A stretch of DNA of 64,000 bases from Flavonifractor sp. An82 (GTDB lineage: Bacteria; Bacillota; Clostridia; Oscillospirales; Oscillospiraceae), in contig NZ_NFHG01000014.1 of the NCBI RefSeq assembly GCF_002159265.1, positions 1 through 64,000 on the forward strand. The letters run 5' to 3'. Shown piece by piece: positions 1 through 6,743 of this stretch. Made by a program: the position numbers and the translations under genes. Position 1 is the first letter of the stretch. Every line of letters starts with the position of its first letter. Under the pieces are notes generated by a model. The model made no database searches. It was not told the DNA's origin and saw only the letters and a list, made by a program, of their open reading frames with translations.

Positions 1-1242
1 TGCCGCCAGAGCGGTGAGCTACCCTACAAATCCACTCAGTTCAACAAGTATTACGCAGACTATGTCCACAAAGCCAAAGCCACCATGCACCTGGAACACA
101 AGCCTGGTGAAACCATGCAGGTGGACTGGGCGGGCCAGACGGCAGCTCTGGTGGACACAGACACCGGGGAGCGGCTGGATGCATACCTGTTTGTAGCGGT
201 GCTGCCATACAGCGGCTACGCATACACAGAGGCCTTCCTGGACATGAAGCAGGAGGCCTGGATCACCGGTCATGTCAACGCCTACCGGTATTTCGGCGGC
301 GTCACCCGCATCCTCACCCCGGACAACCTCAAGACCGGTATTGTCAAGAACTCTCGTACAGAGACTGTGCTCAACAAATCCTACCAAGAAATGGCGGAGC
401 ACTACGGCACCGCCATTCTCCCGGCCCGCCCCCGCAGTCCCAAGGACAAGGCCTTTGTGGAGGGTTCCGTTGGCGTGGTCTCCACCTGGATTCTGGCTGC
501 TCTGCGCAACCGCCAATTTCTGTCCCTTATGGAACTGAATGAAGCAATCCACGAGAAACTGGAAACCTTCAACCACAAGCCCTTCCAGAAACGGGAGGGC
601 AGCCGGGCAGCTTGTTTTGCGGAGGAGAAACTGTTTCTGCTGCCTCTTCCGGCTATGCCGTTTGAGTTGGCGGTCTGGAAAGTTGCCACCGTCCAATATA
701 ACTACCATATCAGCGTGGAGCGCATGAATTATTCCGTGCCGTATGAGTATATCAAGCAGCAGGTAGATGTACGGCTCACCCGGACTACCGTGGAGATCTT
801 CTTTGCCGGAACCCGGATTGCCTCTCACCTGCGTCTCCATGGCCGTCCCAACCAGTACAGCACGGCGGAGGACCATATGCCGCCGGATCACCAGGCCTAC
901 CTGCAATGGAACGGGGAGCGTTTTATCCGCTGGGCAGAGCAGATCGGCCAGCACACCGCTGCCGTGGTACGGCTTTTCCTCTCCGCCCACAAGGTGGAGC
1001 AACAGGGTTACAAGTCCTGTATGGCCCTGCTGAAACTGGCGGACCGCTATTCCGCTCAACGGCTGGAGAGCGCCTGCCGGAAAGCCCTCTCTTACACCGT
1101 ATCCCCCAGCCTCAAAAGCGTCCAGTCCATCCTGAAATCCGGGCAGGACAAGCTGCTGGCTGAGGACGCTCCAGCCAAGCCGGAAGAGCCAAAGGCTCAT
1201 AAGTTTACCAGGGGTGCCGGCTACTACAAGAGGGGGGAATGA
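1..1242 (+). CDS. istA: IS21-family transposase IstA, 5' truncated by window
   Basis: This is the DDE transposase of IS21, which cuts and joins the IS ends together with the IstB ATPase. The reading frame is open from base 1, so the N-terminal helix-turn-helix part lies outside the window; about 413 codons remain. The catalytic triad can be followed: D in MQVDWAG near bases 118-138, D in LTPDNLKTG near 312-338, and E in DKAFVEGS near 445-470. The C-terminal part carries the basic region typical of IstA. The stop codon overlaps the istB start as ATGA, which implies translational coupling. Confidence 0.93.
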   Translation, partial: CRQSGELPYKSTQFNKYYADYVHKAKATMHLEHKPGETMQVDWAGQTAALVDTDTGERLDAYLFVAVLPYSGYAYTEAFLDMKQEAWITGHVNAYRYFGGVTRILTPDNLKTGIVKNSRTETVLNKSYQEMAEHYGTAILPARPRSPKDKAFVEGSVGVVSTWILAALRNRQFLSLMELNEAIHEKLETFNHKPFQKREGSRAACFAEEKLFLLPLPAMPFELAVWKVATVQYNYHISVERMNYSVPYEYIKQQVDVRLTRTTVEIFFAGTRIASHLRLHGRPNQYSTAEDHMPPDHQAYLQWNGERFIRWAEQIGQHTAAVVRLFLSAHKVEQQGYKSCMALLKLADRYSAQRLESACRKALSYTVSPSLKSVQSILKSGQDKLLAEDAPAKPEEPKAHKFTRGAGYYKRGE

Positions 1243-1985
1243 CCATGCTGAGCAATGAAACGGTACGGAAATTACATGAAATGCGCCTGGGCGTCATGGC
1301 GGAAGCTTTCTCCACCCAACTGGAGGATGTGCAGTTCCAGTCAGTGTCCTTTGAGGACCGCTTTGCTATGCTGGTAGACGCGGAGTGGAGCGCCCGGAAA
1401 AGCAACCGCCTAACCCGGCTTATCCGCAACGCTGGCTACGCGGACCCCGCCGCCTGTGTCGAGAATATTGAGTACCACCCGGAACGAAAGCTGGACCGGG
1501 AGCAGATCCTGCGCCTGGCCTCCTGCACCTACCTCCAGGAAGCACACAATGTCATCATTCTGGGAGCCACCGGGGCCGGAAAGACTTATTTGGCCTGCGC
1601 CCTTGGCATGGCTGCCAGCCGCAGCTTTTATTCTGTCCGGTATATCCGCCTGCCGGATCTGCTGGTGGAGATCTCTGTGGCCCGGGCTAACGGAACCTAC
1701 CGGGACTACATGAAAAAGCTCAAGAAAGAAAAGCTGCTCATTCTGGACGAGTGGCTGCTCTACCCCCTGAAAGAGGAAGAGGCCCGGGATGTACTGGAAC
1801 TGGTAGAGGCAAGGAACAGGGTGGCCTCCACTATTTTCTGCTCCCAGTATGACACCAGCGAATGGCACGAGAATCTGTACGACCCCACCCTGGCCGACGC
1901 CATCTGTGACCGGATCATCTACAACGCCTATACCATCCAGATCGAGGGCGAGTCCATGCGCAAGCGCAAGGGCATCCCTGAGTAA
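1239..1985 (+). CDS. istB: IS21-family helper ATPase IstB
   Basis: IstB is a DnaA/DnaC-like AAA+ ATPase that delivers target DNA to the IstA transposase. The 248-residue length is normal for the family. Walker A is GATGAGKT at residues 109-116. Walker B is LLILDE at about 166-171. The N-terminal helical region (1-100) is typical of IstB. The start overlaps the istA stop, and the gene ends just before the IS end repeats, so the element looks intact on this side. Confidence 0.95.
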   Translation: MTMLSNETVRKLHEMRLGVMAEAFSTQLEDVQFQSVSFEDRFAMLVDAEWSARKSNRLTRLIRNAGYADPAACVENIEYHPERKLDREQILRLASCTYLQEAHNVIILGATGAGKTYLACALGMAASRSFYSVRYIRLPDLLVEISVARANGTYRDYMKKLKKEKLLILDEWLLYPLKEEEARDVLELVEARNRVASTIFCSQYDTSEWHENLYDPTLADAICDRIIYNAYTIQIEGESMRKRKGIPE

Positions 1986-2005
1986 TCCCCCGCATGGCGG
2001 CCCGG

Positions 2006-2110
2006 TGCACCACGCCCGCGGCCGCCATGCACCATTTCCGCGGAAGCAGTGCACCATTCCAGCGGTGGTGATGCACCATCATCTGCGGTCAAGCTGCACT
2101 TTTTGAGCGG
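2006..2110 (+). repeat. Five tandem 22-bp end repeats of the IS21 element
   Basis: The motif TGCACCA followed 4-6 bases later by GCGG recurs at 2006, 2028, 2050, 2072 and, as TGCACTT, at 2095. The spacing is 22, 22, 22 and 23 bases, two helical turns. IS21-family ends are known to hold multiple short repeats that act as transposase-binding sites; assigning these copies to that role is an inference from position. Confidence 0.8.
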
Positions 2111-2122
2111 CGTACGCAGACA

Positions 2123-2480
2123 TGATGAGCAGATCCCACCTGATTATCATAATTGGTCTTGCATACAATCCTGTCCTGTATGAGCGAGTAACGGCAGCCT
2201 GTAAAAACCGGGCAGCACCCGGCGCGGCCATGACCGGAAAGGGGCATAATGGTACTCCTGTCCAGCCACAGCCCTGCTTAAGATCAGAGTAGTCCATAAC
2301 ATTTGGAAACCATCTGGTTGCAGGATCACGCAATGGGGGCAGCTCGGAGAGATCCTCGGAGGGGTGAGATTCCCGTGGGCCGGTTCGCTGCCGGTCACTG
2401 ATGACTTCCCAATATGTGCGGGGTGTCAAGGACAAATGGCACATAACAAGAAAACAAATCGGATTTTGTATTTCGCCGGA
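2123..2480. other. Intergenic stretch with no supported gene
   Basis: About 360 bases between the IS end and the mazF leader. Short open frames exist on both strands, but none has a ribosome binding site or a protein family I recognise. It may be the remnant of a gene interrupted by the IS, but nothing in the sequence shows which. Codon structure looks non-coding. Confidence 0.4.
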
Positions 2481-2483
2481 AAT

Positions 2484-2512
2484 GGGGCAGGTCTTATGGC
2501 CTGCCCCGTTTT
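2484..2512 (+). terminator. Hairpin upstream of mazF
   Basis: An 8-bp perfect stem (GGGGCAGG / CCTGCCCC) with an 8-base loop is followed by GTTTT. It would end transcription arriving from the IS. The U-tract is short, so efficiency is uncertain. Confidence 0.55.
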
Positions 2513-2543
2513 CCGGCTTACTTAATATTCAGGAGGTCAGTTT

Positions 2544-2921
2544 ATGCGAAAGGCTATCCGGCGTGGCGATCTGTTCTATGCAGACCTGAACCCGGTGGTC
2601 GGCTCCGAGCAAGGCGGCATCCGCCCTGTCCTTGTTATCCAAAATGATGTGGGGAATCACTTTAGTCCTACCGTTGTTGCAGCAGCCATCACCAGCAGAA
2701 AAGCGAAGAACAGTCTGCCTACCCATATCCTACTTGAGAATGTGCCGGGGCTTGCGCCTACCTCTCTGCTTCTGTTGGAACAACTGCGGACAATAGACCG
2801 GAAGCGGCTCCGTGGTTACATTGGGCGTATCAGTAAAGAAAAAATGCTGGAGGTAGATGCAGCCCTGGCAATCAGCATCGGCATAGGATACCCCAACGAA
2901 AGGAGGACTCACAATGTATGA
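2544..2921 (+). CDS. mazF: MazF/PemK-type mRNA interferase toxin
   Basis: A 125-residue protein of the MazF/PemK/CcdB-fold family, which cut mRNA at short sequence motifs. The N-terminus RRGDLFYADLNPVVGSEQGG is the family signature, followed by RPVLVIQND and the central VVAAAITS strand. Start chosen at ATG 2544, seven bases after AGGAGG. No classical MazE antitoxin precedes it; instead an excisionase-like HTH gene overlaps its 3' end by 8 bases. It lies on the integrase side of the left element, so a maintenance role for that element is plausible. Activity and partner are inferences. Confidence 0.9.
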   Translation: MRKAIRRGDLFYADLNPVVGSEQGGIRPVLVIQNDVGNHFSPTVVAAAITSRKAKNSLPTHILLENVPGLAPTSLLLLEQLRTIDRKRLRGYIGRISKEKMLEVDAALAISIGIGYPNERRTHNV

Positions 2922-3156
2922 AAATGACGGCGGCCTACTCTCTCCCAGAGATGCCTACCGATTGATGTTAAAAGACTACCCGGATGTGATGGACATTGGT
3001 CAAATGTGTGAGGCGCTTGGCGTCAGTACAAAAACCGGGTACAAGTTACTTAAAGATGGGAAAATTGAGCACCTTAAAATTGGACGGGCTTACCGCATCC
3101 CCAAAGCCCACATTCTTCGTTATTTGAAAATCACCTGCTCCACTTTTGCGGAGTAG
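2914..3156 (+). CDS. Small excisionase-type helix-turn-helix protein
   Basis: An 80-residue MerR/excisionase-like DNA-binding protein. Residues 22-76 contain the HTH (YPDVMDIGQMCEALGVSTKT, then KIGRAYRIPK), the usual fold of Xis-type directionality factors. Start ATG 2914 follows AGGAGG and overlaps the mazF stop, so the two are probably translationally coupled. The next gene is the integrase, which favours a role as excisionase or as regulator of mazF/int. It resembles the HTH modules at 5428-6018 and 17870-18100. Confidence 0.75.
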   Translation: MYENDGGLLSPRDAYRLMLKDYPDVMDIGQMCEALGVSTKTGYKLLKDGKIEHLKIGRAYRIPKAHILRYLKITCSTFAE

Positions 3157-3303
3157 CAGGCTATGGTGTCGATCTTCACCGGATAGACGCAGAAAGTTAA
3201 CAATTCTGACGCGGATTTACCTGGAGTTTTGTTCTGTCCGATGATACAATAAAGGTGTCATTGGTAGGTGAACTCAATACCGCAAAAGGAGGAACAGATC
3301 AGT

Positions 3304-4590
3304 ATGCCAGCGGTACACCTGCAAGAAAACAGCAAACTAATCTCCGGCCATGTGGCCGAGAAAAAAGGGTATCTCTATTGGGTTCTAAACCTTACCGATG
3401 AGAACGGTAAGAGAAAGCCCAAATGGATTCCCACCCATAAGAAAGTCAAGGGCAATAAGACCTGGGCAAACAATATGCTTCCCACCATCCGAAAAGAATG
3501 GACGGAAAAGCTGCTTCAGGAGGCTACGGCCTCACAGCAGTCGGCTTCTCCGTCTGGCCCGTCATCCGCAGCGATTTCCTTTGTGGATTTCCTGTACCAG
3601 TGGCTTGAGTACAAGTACAAGTCTGCTACCGGACGGGTGATGGACAGCAAGCCCATTGAACTCTCGACCTATTCGGGATACGAACAACAGCTTAACAACC
3701 CCATCGCCCCGTATTTCCGAGAGCATCCTGTCGCCCTTTGTGACCTTACCAAACAAGATATTCTCGCTTTTTATGAGAAAGAATTGGAACGGGTCAAGCC
3801 GACCACCGTTAAACATTACCACGCTCTGATTCATGGGGCGTTGAATTATGCGGTTGACAAAAATCTGATTCCAAGCAATCCGGCTGACCGGATTATCATT
3901 TCCAAGCCTGAACCCTTCAAGGGTGACTACTACCTGGATTCGGAAGTCCTGAATCTGTTTGAAGTTATCAAGGGGCATAAGATCGAGCTGGTAGTTCTAC
4001 TGACTGCTTTTTACGGCCTGCGCCGCAGTGAGGTTATCGGTTTGAAATGGAGTGCCTTTGACTTCAACCATAACTGCTTCTCCATTCGGCATACGGTAAC
4101 AACCTGCAATGTAAAGGGAGAGCGGGTCACGATTAAGAAGGACAAGGCAAAGAACAAATCCAGTCTGCGGACTTATCCATTGATTCCTTTTTTGAAAGAA
4201 CGGTTGCTGGAGGCCAAGAAACAGCAGGAAGAAAATCGCAAGCTGTGCGGGCGCGCCTACAACAAAGAATATCTGGGATATGTCTGTGTCGATGTGATTG
4301 GCAATCTCATTAAACCCAACTATGTGTCCTCGACCTTTGGGAAGTTGCTTGCCAAGAACAATTTACGGCACATTCGTTTCCACGATCTTCGCCATACCTG
4401 TGCCTCGCTTTTGCTGGCCAACGGTGTTCCGATGGAACAGGTAAAAGAATGGCTGGGACACAGTGAGATCTCAACAACGGTGGATATTTACGGGCATCTG
4501 CAATATGCCACGAAAAAACAATCCGCCGCAGCCATTGAGCAGGACATTGTGGCGCCCATGCTACAAAACCTCTCGGCGGTTTCTCCGTAA
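3304..4590 (+). CDS. int: Tyrosine integrase of the left element
   Basis: A 428-residue phage/ICE-type tyrosine recombinase. The N-terminal AP2-like arm-binding part occupies roughly 10-70, the SAM-like core-binding domain 90-200, and the catalytic domain 210-410. Catalytic residues are visible: R240 (FYGLRR), H360-x-x-R363 (HDLRH), H386 (LGHSE) and nucleophile Y396 (VDIYGH). Start ATG 3304 is preferred because AAAGGAGG lies 11 bases upstream; a GTG at 3268 has no ribosome binding site. The stop is 40 bases from the 3' end of a tRNA-Ser gene, the expected attachment site. It is homologous to the integrase at 21920. Confidence 0.93.
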   Translation: MPAVHLQENSKLISGHVAEKKGYLYWVLNLTDENGKRKPKWIPTHKKVKGNKTWANNMLPTIRKEWTEKLLQEATASQQSASPSGPSSAAISFVDFLYQWLEYKYKSATGRVMDSKPIELSTYSGYEQQLNNPIAPYFREHPVALCDLTKQDILAFYEKELERVKPTTVKHYHALIHGALNYAVDKNLIPSNPADRIIISKPEPFKGDYYLDSEVLNLFEVIKGHKIELVVLLTAFYGLRRSEVIGLKWSAFDFNHNCFSIRHTVTTCNVKGERVTIKKDKAKNKSSLRTYPLIPFLKERLLEAKKQQEENRKLCGRAYNKEYLGYVCVDVIGNLIKPNYVSSTFGKLLAKNNLRHIRFHDLRHTCASLLLANGVPMEQVKEWLGHSEISTTVDIYGHLQYATKKQSAAAIEQDIVAPMLQNLSAVSP

Positions 4591-4629
4591 AAAGGAAAGA
4601 GGTCTACCAGCTTTTCGCTGGCAGACCTC
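4585..4629 (-). terminator. Terminator of the first tRNA-Ser, also covering int end
   Basis: Arms at 4599-4611 and 4617-4629 (GAGGTCT and CCAGC pairings, one A/C mismatch) are followed on the minus strand by TTTCCTTTTTAC. It is placed immediately downstream of the minus-strand tRNA, so the integrated element supplies the tRNA with its terminator. Confidence 0.75.
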
Positions 4630-4630
4630 A

Positions 4631-4724
4631 TGGCGGAGATGGAGAGATTCGAACTCTCGCGCCGGTTTTGAGCCGACCTACCGCATTTCGAGTGCGGACC
4701 CTTCAACCGCTTGGGTACATCTCC
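4631..4724 (-). tRNA. tRNA-Ser(CGA), copy 1
   Basis: Read on the minus strand, the 94-base gene begins GGAGATG, has the anticodon loop CTCGAAA (anticodon CGA), a long variable arm typical of serine tRNAs, the T-loop GTTCGAATC and an encoded CCA end. It differs from the copy at 23158-23250 by three substitutions and one base in the variable arm region and D arm; the 3'-terminal 30 bases are identical. The 3' end faces the integrase gene on its left, so it is the attachment site of that element. Confidence 0.95.
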
Positions 4725-5427
4725 AAATTTATGTTATATCCCTGGTTCCGACCCGCCGACCAATTCGACCGGTGGAAATCGGGAAGAACAACAGGATAGA
4801 ACAAGCAACATTATTCAATTTGAACTCGGCTGGAACCCGCATGGTTCCAAGGGTTTCAGCCGTTTGGCACTCCGCATAGGAAACCTGATTTCGAATCATT
4901 ACACCAACTTGGATGATGACGGTAAATCAGGGACGATAGCGGTAACTACGGAACCCCAAAACATACCTCTCAAAGTGGCTGTCAGATGGCTGCTCTCATT
5001 ATCGCCATTTTCCCGCAAAATTCAAGCCGTGGAAATTGGGAAGAACAACAGGATAGAACAGACCCCAATTCACAATTTGAACTTGCCCGCAAACCCGCAT
5101 GGTTACTGGCTTTTCGGCAGTTTGGACTTCCAAAGTGGAAACATGATTTCGAGTCGGTTGTCCAATTATGCACTTCTTGAAATTTCCAGGCGTTTTGAGG
5201 CGGTTTTATCCGCTTCCAATCTCTTGTGCCACAGCGGTTTGCGCCGATTGATCCAGCCCCATGTCCTCAAACCCCTGAAATTCGAATAAAAGCCCGTTTT
5301 GGCCGTTTTTGGAGAGAACTCAAGCATTTTGGAGAGAACTGCGGAGAGAACTGGGGGAGAAAGTGCCCACCTGGCAACACACAGGAAATGGCTTTTTTGA
5401 TGCGACATTTCTGACGAGGTGATTGCC
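4725..5427. repeat. Gene-free element end with a duplicated 126-bp block
   Basis: About 700 bases without a supported gene. Two related blocks occur at 4773-4898 and 5030-5156, in register for their full length with a single-base offset (257-258). The best-conserved parts are GGGAAGAACAACAGGATAGA, CAATTTGAACT, AACCCGCATGGTT and GATTTCGA. An open frame spanning both copies is a by-product of the repeat. The GATTTCGA part resembles the anticodon region of the neighbouring tRNA-Ser, so the blocks may be decayed integration scars; this is uncertain. Confidence 0.6.
5311..5352. repeat. Three GGAGAGAACT direct repeats at the element's left end
   Basis: Exact 10-base copies start at 5311, 5331 and 5343. 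The same word occurs beside the other tRNA-Ser at 23298 and 23311, with a one-mismatch copy at 23288. Short direct repeats near the ends of tyrosine-recombinase elements are often integrase arm sites or Xis sites, which is the inferred role here. Confidence 0.6.
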
Positions 5428-6018
5428 ATGAATTACGAGCCAATTAACTGGGATACCGTCCCCGACGTGATGAGCAAAGACCAGTTCTATAAGCTGTGCC
5501 ACATCAGCAAATCCACCGCCAGGTACCTGCTCCAAACCGGCAAGGTGCCCTGCCGGTATACCGGCAAAAAGACCCGCTGCTATCAGATCCGCAAAGAGGA
5601 TGTGCAGACTTATCTCCGGAGAAAGGGAATCTGCCCGGAGTTATATCTGCCCCAAAACACAAAGCGCAAGACGAAATTTCCGGCTCTGACGTCGAAGGAG
5701 CTGCCGGAGAAAACCAAAAAGGCATTGAAAGGATACCTCCTCCGGCTGATGAAGGACTGCCCCGACGTGATGTCAGGCAGACAGGTGGCCAAGTTGATCG
5801 GTTACGGTCCCACCACTGTCCATCAGTGGTGTCGCAAGGGTGAGCTGTACTACATCCAGTCCGGCGGCAGCTACTATATCCCCAAGGCAGTCCTGATTGA
5901 CTTTATTTGTTCCATGCGGTTCCGTACGATCCACCGCAAATCCCAATGGCATATCGTCACCATGATGTCCTTCCATAAGGAGATGGATGCCCATGCCAAG
6001 CAGAAGGAGGGCAAATGA
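5428..6018 (+). CDS. Protein with two tandem excisionase-type HTH domains
   Basis: A 196-residue regulator with two related helix-turn-helix modules. The first spans about 5-62 (VPDVMSKDQFYKLCHISKST ... CYQIRKEDVQTYL) and the second about 105-165 (CPDVMSGRQVAKLIGYGPTT ... YYIPKAVLIDFI). Each opens with a PDVMS motif and closes with the recognition-wing pattern of MerR/excisionase proteins. Start ATG 5428 sits six bases after GAGGTG; the upstream GTG 5419 overlaps that ribosome binding site. It is the first gene at the left end and overlaps the next by four bases. A role in excision control or transcription of the element is inferred. Confidence 0.75.
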   Translation: MNYEPINWDTVPDVMSKDQFYKLCHISKSTARYLLQTGKVPCRYTGKKTRCYQIRKEDVQTYLRRKGICPELYLPQNTKRKTKFPALTSKELPEKTKKALKGYLLRLMKDCPDVMSGRQVAKLIGYGPTTVHQWCRKGELYYIQSGGSYYIPKAVLIDFICSMRFRTIHRKSQWHIVTMMSFHKEMDAHAKQKEGK

Positions 6019-6290
6019 TGCGCTATCTGGAGCAATTCTTCTATGGCAATATGGACCCACAGGCCCGGGAAAGCATCCATCCCGAAGCAATGAGGAAGGT
6101 GCAACGTACACTTTCTGACCTGGAGAAATGGTTGCTGGAGCAGCTTGAGGAACCTCAGAGGGATCGTTTCTTGGCGTATACCGACGCCTGGAGCGAGCTG
6201 AATGCCCGCTGTGACCTGGACAGCTTTGTCTGCGGCTTTCGCATGGGTGCCAGGTTGACCCTGGATACTTTTATGACGGAGGAGGAATAG
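6015..6290 (+). CDS. DUF6809-like small acidic protein
   Basis: A 91-residue, acidic, all-helical protein beginning MMRYLEQFFYGNMDPQ and ending in FVCGFRMGARLTLDTF. This matches the pattern of DUF6809 proteins that accompany TnpV and recombinases on Clostridial mobile elements. Its function is unknown. It overlaps the preceding HTH gene (ATGATG at the junction) and is followed five bases later by tnpV, so the three form one transcription unit. Confidence 0.65.
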   Translation: MMRYLEQFFYGNMDPQARESIHPEAMRKVQRTLSDLEKWLLEQLEEPQRDRFLAYTDAWSELNARCDLDSFVCGFRMGARLTLDTFMTEEE

Positions 6291-6294
6291 ACCT

Positions 6295-6657
6295 ATGAGT
6301 CAATCTTTGACCTATACCCAGGTGGAGGACTATTACTACCCTGATCTCTGCTTGCCGGAGACAGATGACCGACCGCTTGGCAAGTACGGTATGCTTCGCA
6401 AAACCTATCTGAAGCAGCACAGGCCCATACTGTACGACCGTTTGCTGCTGGTTGGGCAACTGGACAGCCATCTGGCAGAGATCGACCTGCGGGCCGAAGA
6501 AATGGTGATTGATATGGTGGAAAAGATGGCAGCTACCAGTGGAGTAGACGAGCGCCTGAAGGAGTCAGACCAGATGGCATGGGTAGGAGCCATGAACAAT
6601 TTCAGGGCTGCTGCCGAAGAGGTTGTCCTGCGGGAACTGATATACATGATACCATAA
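6295..6657 (+). CDS. TnpV-like transposon-encoded protein
   Basis: A 120-residue protein matching the TnpV family carried by Clostridial and Bacteroidales-type mobile elements. Seen features are an N-terminal YYYPDLCLP motif, the central LGKYGMLRKTYLKQHRPILY and the C-terminal AMNNFRAAAEEVVLRELIY. The molecular role of TnpV is not established. Start ATG 6295 follows GGAGGAAT. The gene ends the operon; a new promoter begins right after it. Confidence 0.75.
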   Translation: MSQSLTYTQVEDYYYPDLCLPETDDRPLGKYGMLRKTYLKQHRPILYDRLLLVGQLDSHLAEIDLRAEEMVIDMVEKMAATSGVDERLKESDQMAWVGAMNNFRAAAEEVVLRELIYMIP

Positions 6658-6674
6658 TAAATTGGATTATAGAC

Positions 6675-6703
6675 TTGTCACACCTATATTTTTCGGGTAA
6701 AAT
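6675..6703 (+). promoter_or_regulatory. Sigma-70-type promoter of the AAA/DUF4143 gene
   Basis: TTGTCA at 6675-6680 and TAAAAT at 6698-6703 with 17-base spacing. A palindrome GATTATAATC lies just downstream at 6706-6715 and a partial copy of GGATTATA lies upstream at 6664, so a local operator is possible. Confidence 0.6.
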
Positions 6704-6743
6704 AGGATTATAATCTGATATTATCCGAAATGAGGTGAAGGAT

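Larger units (their letters stand above)
1..2122 (+). mobile_element. IS21-family insertion sequence, left part cut by window edge
   Basis: The istA-istB pair with a 4-base ATGA overlap is the standard IS21 layout, and the istB stop is followed by a cluster of end repeats. The window starts inside istA, so the left terminus and the target-site duplication cannot be seen. The right end is placed just after the last repeat (about 2110-2122), where a terminal ACA occurs. That boundary is an estimate, because IS21 elements usually end in TGT/ACA but the other end is missing. The IS lies inside the leftmost integrated element, upstream of the mazF-integrase genes. Confidence 0.85.

Noticed and set aside
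2079-2444. Minus-strand open frame after the IS21 end
   Set aside because: No family resemblance, no ribosome binding site, and it runs into the IS end repeats.
3268-3303. GTG start for the left integrase
   Set aside because: It lacks a ribosome binding site, whereas ATG 3304 has AAAGGAGG at a suitable distance.
4711-5289. A 192-codon open frame between tRNA-Ser copy 1 and the HTH gene
   Set aside because: It begins inside the tRNA, covers both copies of a non-coding repeat and has no ribosome binding site.
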